A stretch of 64,000 bases of DNA from contig NZ_JAJFAV010000014.1 of the NCBI RefSeq assembly GCF_020711235.1, forward strand, positions 104,533-168,532. Reading direction: 5' to 3'. How positions within the stretch are numbered: the stretch's first letter is position 1; every line of letters begins with the position of its first letter. The notes below the pieces were generated by a model. That model saw nothing but the letters and a program-made list of their open reading frames with translations. It had not been told where the DNA came from and ran no database searches. This DNA comes from Hymenobacter sp. 15J16-1T3B (GTDB lineage Bacteria > Bacteroidota > Bacteroidia > Cytophagales > Hymenobacteraceae). The translations under genes and the position numbers were made by a program. Of the stretch, positions 62,342 to 64,000 are shown piece after piece.

Positions 62342-62349
62342 CAAATTTA
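62342..62349 (-). promoter_or_regulatory. Bacteroidota -7 element of susC
   Basis: TAAATTTG on the minus strand is an exact match to TAnnTTTG, giving a start of transcription near 62336, about 64 bp before the susC ATG. Confidence 0.6.
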
Positions 62350-62354
62350 TTTAC

Positions 62355-62366
62355 GTAAACGTTTGC
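62355..62366. promoter_or_regulatory. LacI-type operator before susC
   Basis: GTAAACGTTTGC has the central AACGTT of LacI-family operators and overlaps the spacer of the predicted susC promoter, so bound repressor would block it. It is related to 49741-49756. Confidence 0.65.
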
Positions 62367-62587
62367 AGTGAATAAGTGCTTGTTTTTGCCTGTTTGTGGG
62401 ATTCTGTATTGTAAGATATTATTAATATTATCAATTGAAATTCAACATGTTGTGTGCATTGATTACGAGCTTTATTTAAGTTCTTTGGCTCGCCTGGGTA
62501 CCCGTAAAAAGTGACACTTTTCGGAATGTTGTTTGCCGGCAACGGCATCAGAATAATACACATCGGTACGCGTGCTTACTTTGAGGC
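62367..62587. other. AT-rich divergent promoter region
   Basis: Between susC and the LacI gene. It contains AT-rich tracts (TAAGATATTATTAATATTATC near 62412-62432) unlike the rest of the window, likely promoter or nucleoid-protein sites. No gene. Confidence 0.55.
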
Positions 62588-63625
62588 ATGAAATCGGTGA
62601 ATCTGAAAAGACTCGCGCAGGAGCTAAACCTCTCCGTGGCCACGGTGTCCCGGGCGCTCAACGACCGGTACGACATCTCGCAGGCCACCAAGGACCGGGT
62701 GCGCGAGCTGGCGGCCAAGCTCAACTACGAGCCCAACCCCTACGCCAGCAGCCTGCGCCGGCAGCGCAGCGGCACCATCGGCGTGGTGGTGCCCGAAATA
62801 GCCAACCACTTCTTCTCGCTGGCCATCAACGGCATCGAGGAGGTGGCCCGGCTCAACCATTACCACGTGCTGATCTACCTCACCCACGAGGACTACCAGC
62901 GCGAGCTGGACATCGTGCGCCTGCTGGCCGGCGGGCGCGTCGACGGGGTGCTGCTCTCGGCCGCCAGCACCAGCTACACCGACACCCACCTGGAAATGCT
63001 GCGCGAGCGGGGCATTCCGCTGGTGTTTTTCGACCGCGTGCACCAGGCCCCCGACAACGCCCAGATTACCACCGACGACTACGAAAGCGGCTACAAGGCC
63101 ACCCGCCACCTGCTCGACGTGGGCTGCCGCTCGGTGGCGCACCTGACCATTGCGCCCACGCTCTCCATCAGCCGGCGGCGCATGCAGGGCTACATTGACG
63201 CGCTGCTCGACGGCGGGCTGCGCTACGACCCCTCGCTGGTGCTGCACGCGCAGGGCCGCCGCGAGCAGGACGTGGAGATGATTCAGGACCTGCTGCACCA
63301 GCGCCCCGGCGTCGACGGCATCTTTGCCGCCGTGGAAAGCCTAGCCGTGGGCACCTACGAAGCTTGCCGGGTACTCAACCGCCGCATCCCGCACGACGTG
63401 CGCGTTATTGGCTTCTCCAACCTGGAAATTGCCGCCCTGCTCGACCCGCCGCTGACCACCATCACCCAGCCGGCCTACGCCATCGGCAAGGAAGCCGCCA
63501 AGGTGCTCTTCAAAGCCGTGCTCAAAAACGTGCCCGTCTCGTCGGGCCACAGCTTGGAACTGAAGTCCGAACTGTTCATCCGCGAATCCACGTTTCCGGC
63601 GCCCAAATTGGTGAAAAGCGCCTAG
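62588..63625 (+). CDS. LacI-family transcriptional regulator
   Basis: 345 residues. N-terminal HTH (1-55): LKRLAQELNLSVATVSRALN, DRYDISQATKDRVRELAAKL, hinge YEPNPYASSLRRQRSG. Effector domain (60-335) of the periplasmic-binding type: TIGVVVPEIANHFFSLAING, VDGVLLSAASTSYTDTH, LVFFDRVH, DVRVIGFSNLEIAALLDPPL and TTITQPAYAIGKEAAKVLF. It is divergent from the susC operon and probably represses it until a sugar or uronate ligand binds. Candidate operators are 62355-62366 and 49741-49756. Confidence 0.95.
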   Translation: MKSVNLKRLAQELNLSVATVSRALNDRYDISQATKDRVRELAAKLNYEPNPYASSLRRQRSGTIGVVVPEIANHFFSLAINGIEEVARLNHYHVLIYLTHEDYQRELDIVRLLAGGRVDGVLLSAASTSYTDTHLEMLRERGIPLVFFDRVHQAPDNAQITTDDYESGYKATRHLLDVGCRSVAHLTIAPTLSISRRRMQGYIDALLDGGLRYDPSLVLHAQGRREQDVEMIQDLLHQRPGVDGIFAAVESLAVGTYEACRVLNRRIPHDVRVIGFSNLEIAALLDPPLTTITQPAYAIGKEAAKVLFKAVLKNVPVSSGHSLELKSELFIRESTFPAPKLVKSA

Positions 63626-63787
63626 CAACCTGCTGGGCGCGTATTGTTGGGCAGTAGCGGACGGGCAACGCGAACCGCCAAGGCGGACCCGCGCCGGAGC
63701 TGGGTAGAGCTGAGAGGAGCGCGGGCAACAGGCCGAGTCGAGAACCGCGGGGCGGCGGATCAGGCCGCTTCGGCGCAGGCGGGGAGG
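63626..63787. other. Intergenic region
   Basis: No gene or clear terminator seen between the LacI gene and the AraC-type fragment. Confidence 0.4.
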
Positions 63788-64000
63788 GCGGCCGGGCGCT
63801 GCTAGTGGAAGTTGAAGAAAAGGACCGGTGTAGCGCATGAGCAGCTTGCTGATGTCCGGGCCGTCGAAGCCGAGTTGGTAGGCCACTTCCTTGAGCGGGA
63901 CGTCGCTTGCGGTGGCAACCTGCCGAGCCTCCTGCATCAAGCGGCGGGTAGGCTCGCCGGCGGCGTGGCCGGGTTGCCGCCGGATGGTCACGCACAAGCG
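63788..64000 (-). pseudogene. AraC-type HTH fragment at the right edge
   Basis: Reading leftward from the edge: GEPTRRLMQEARQVATASDV, PLKEVAYQLGFDGPDISKLL, MRYTGPF. This is the second HTH and signature of AraC regulators (LKEVAYxLGFxxPxxFSxxFxxxTG), but the part before it (LCVTIRRQPGHAAGEP) is not a normal first HTH, and the usual YFS after DGP is changed to DIS. The end FFNFH-stop (TAG at 63802) is in another frame. It is probably decayed, but the rest lies outside the window. Confidence 0.5.

Noticed and set aside
1..64000. tRNA, rRNA, CRISPR array or prophage
   Set aside because: No cloverleaf with CCA end, conserved rRNA block, regularly spaced repeat or phage structural gene was seen on either strand by eye.

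Overview
The window is high-GC DNA (roughly two thirds G+C by eye) that looks like a Hymenobacter-type member of the Bacteroidota. The evidence is a SusC/SusD polysaccharide-utilisation locus, a LytS/LytTR two-component pair, an ABC-2 permease fused to an M1 peptidase, the decayed C-terminus of a type IX secretion (T9SS) cargo protein, and a TAnnTTTG-type promoter element before susC. I see no rRNA, tRNA, CRISPR array, intact insertion sequence or phage module. The G+C-rich DNA produces many long antisense shadow ORFs, which are left out.

Layout. (1) 1-4650, minus strand: a three-gene exporter (membrane-fusion lipoprotein, FtsX-type permease, ATPase cut by the left edge), an outer-membrane beta-barrel protein and a tiny ORF. 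Two of these genes carry perfect 20-21 bp inverted repeats inside their signal-peptide codons. (2) 4710-14620: an energy and stress group with PEP synthase, universal stress protein, a BON-domain protein with a broken third domain, a DUF389 membrane protein, a GAF protein, an mscS remnant, a DUF305 protein and a Na+/H+ antiporter. Two Crp/Fnr-like palindromes lie here. (3) 14640-19460: an ECF sigma factor, a small zinc-finger (anti-sigma-like) protein, an MXKDX-repeat secreted peptide, a divergent operon for cytochrome b561, an MsrP-like molybdoenzyme and a spondin-domain lipoprotein, and a DUF1223 thioredoxin-like protein. All four transcription units are preceded by the same bipartite element, TGTAAGG-N13-(C/T)GCGTC. 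This is the clearest coherent system in the window. (4) 19455-24923: ClC channel, DUF2254 membrane protein and bifunctional trehalose-phosphate synthase/phosphatase. (5) 25256-25960: T9SS-protein pseudogene. (6) 26206-32757: LytTR regulator and histidine kinase, divergent from an ABC ATPase and the permease-M1 peptidase fusion. (7) 32899-41247: ten minus-strand genes for small-molecule detoxification (SDR, SnoaL, MBL hydrolase, PNPOx-like, deaminase, three alpha/beta hydrolases, TauE exporter, DUF6130), downstream of a large sigma-54 enhancer-binding regulator (41514-44039). The regulator's own promoter region shows a plausible -24/-12 element and two identical inverted repeats.

(8) 44731-48312: an AraC regulator, a Crp-family regulator whose leader is a 51-nt interrupted palindrome, and a carboxylesterase plus ring-cleaving dioxygenase pair resembling MhqD/MhqO. 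(9) 48473-63625: a polysaccharide-utilisation locus running leftward: susC, susD, an alginate-lyase-family protein, an SDR, GH2, a second alginate-lyase-family protein, GH88, then a third alginate-lyase-family lipoprotein. A divergent LacI regulator lies at the right. LacI-type operator half-palindromes occur before susC and again before the isolated third lyase, which suggests one regulon aimed at a uronate-containing glycan. (10) The right edge holds a damaged AraC-type HTH fragment.
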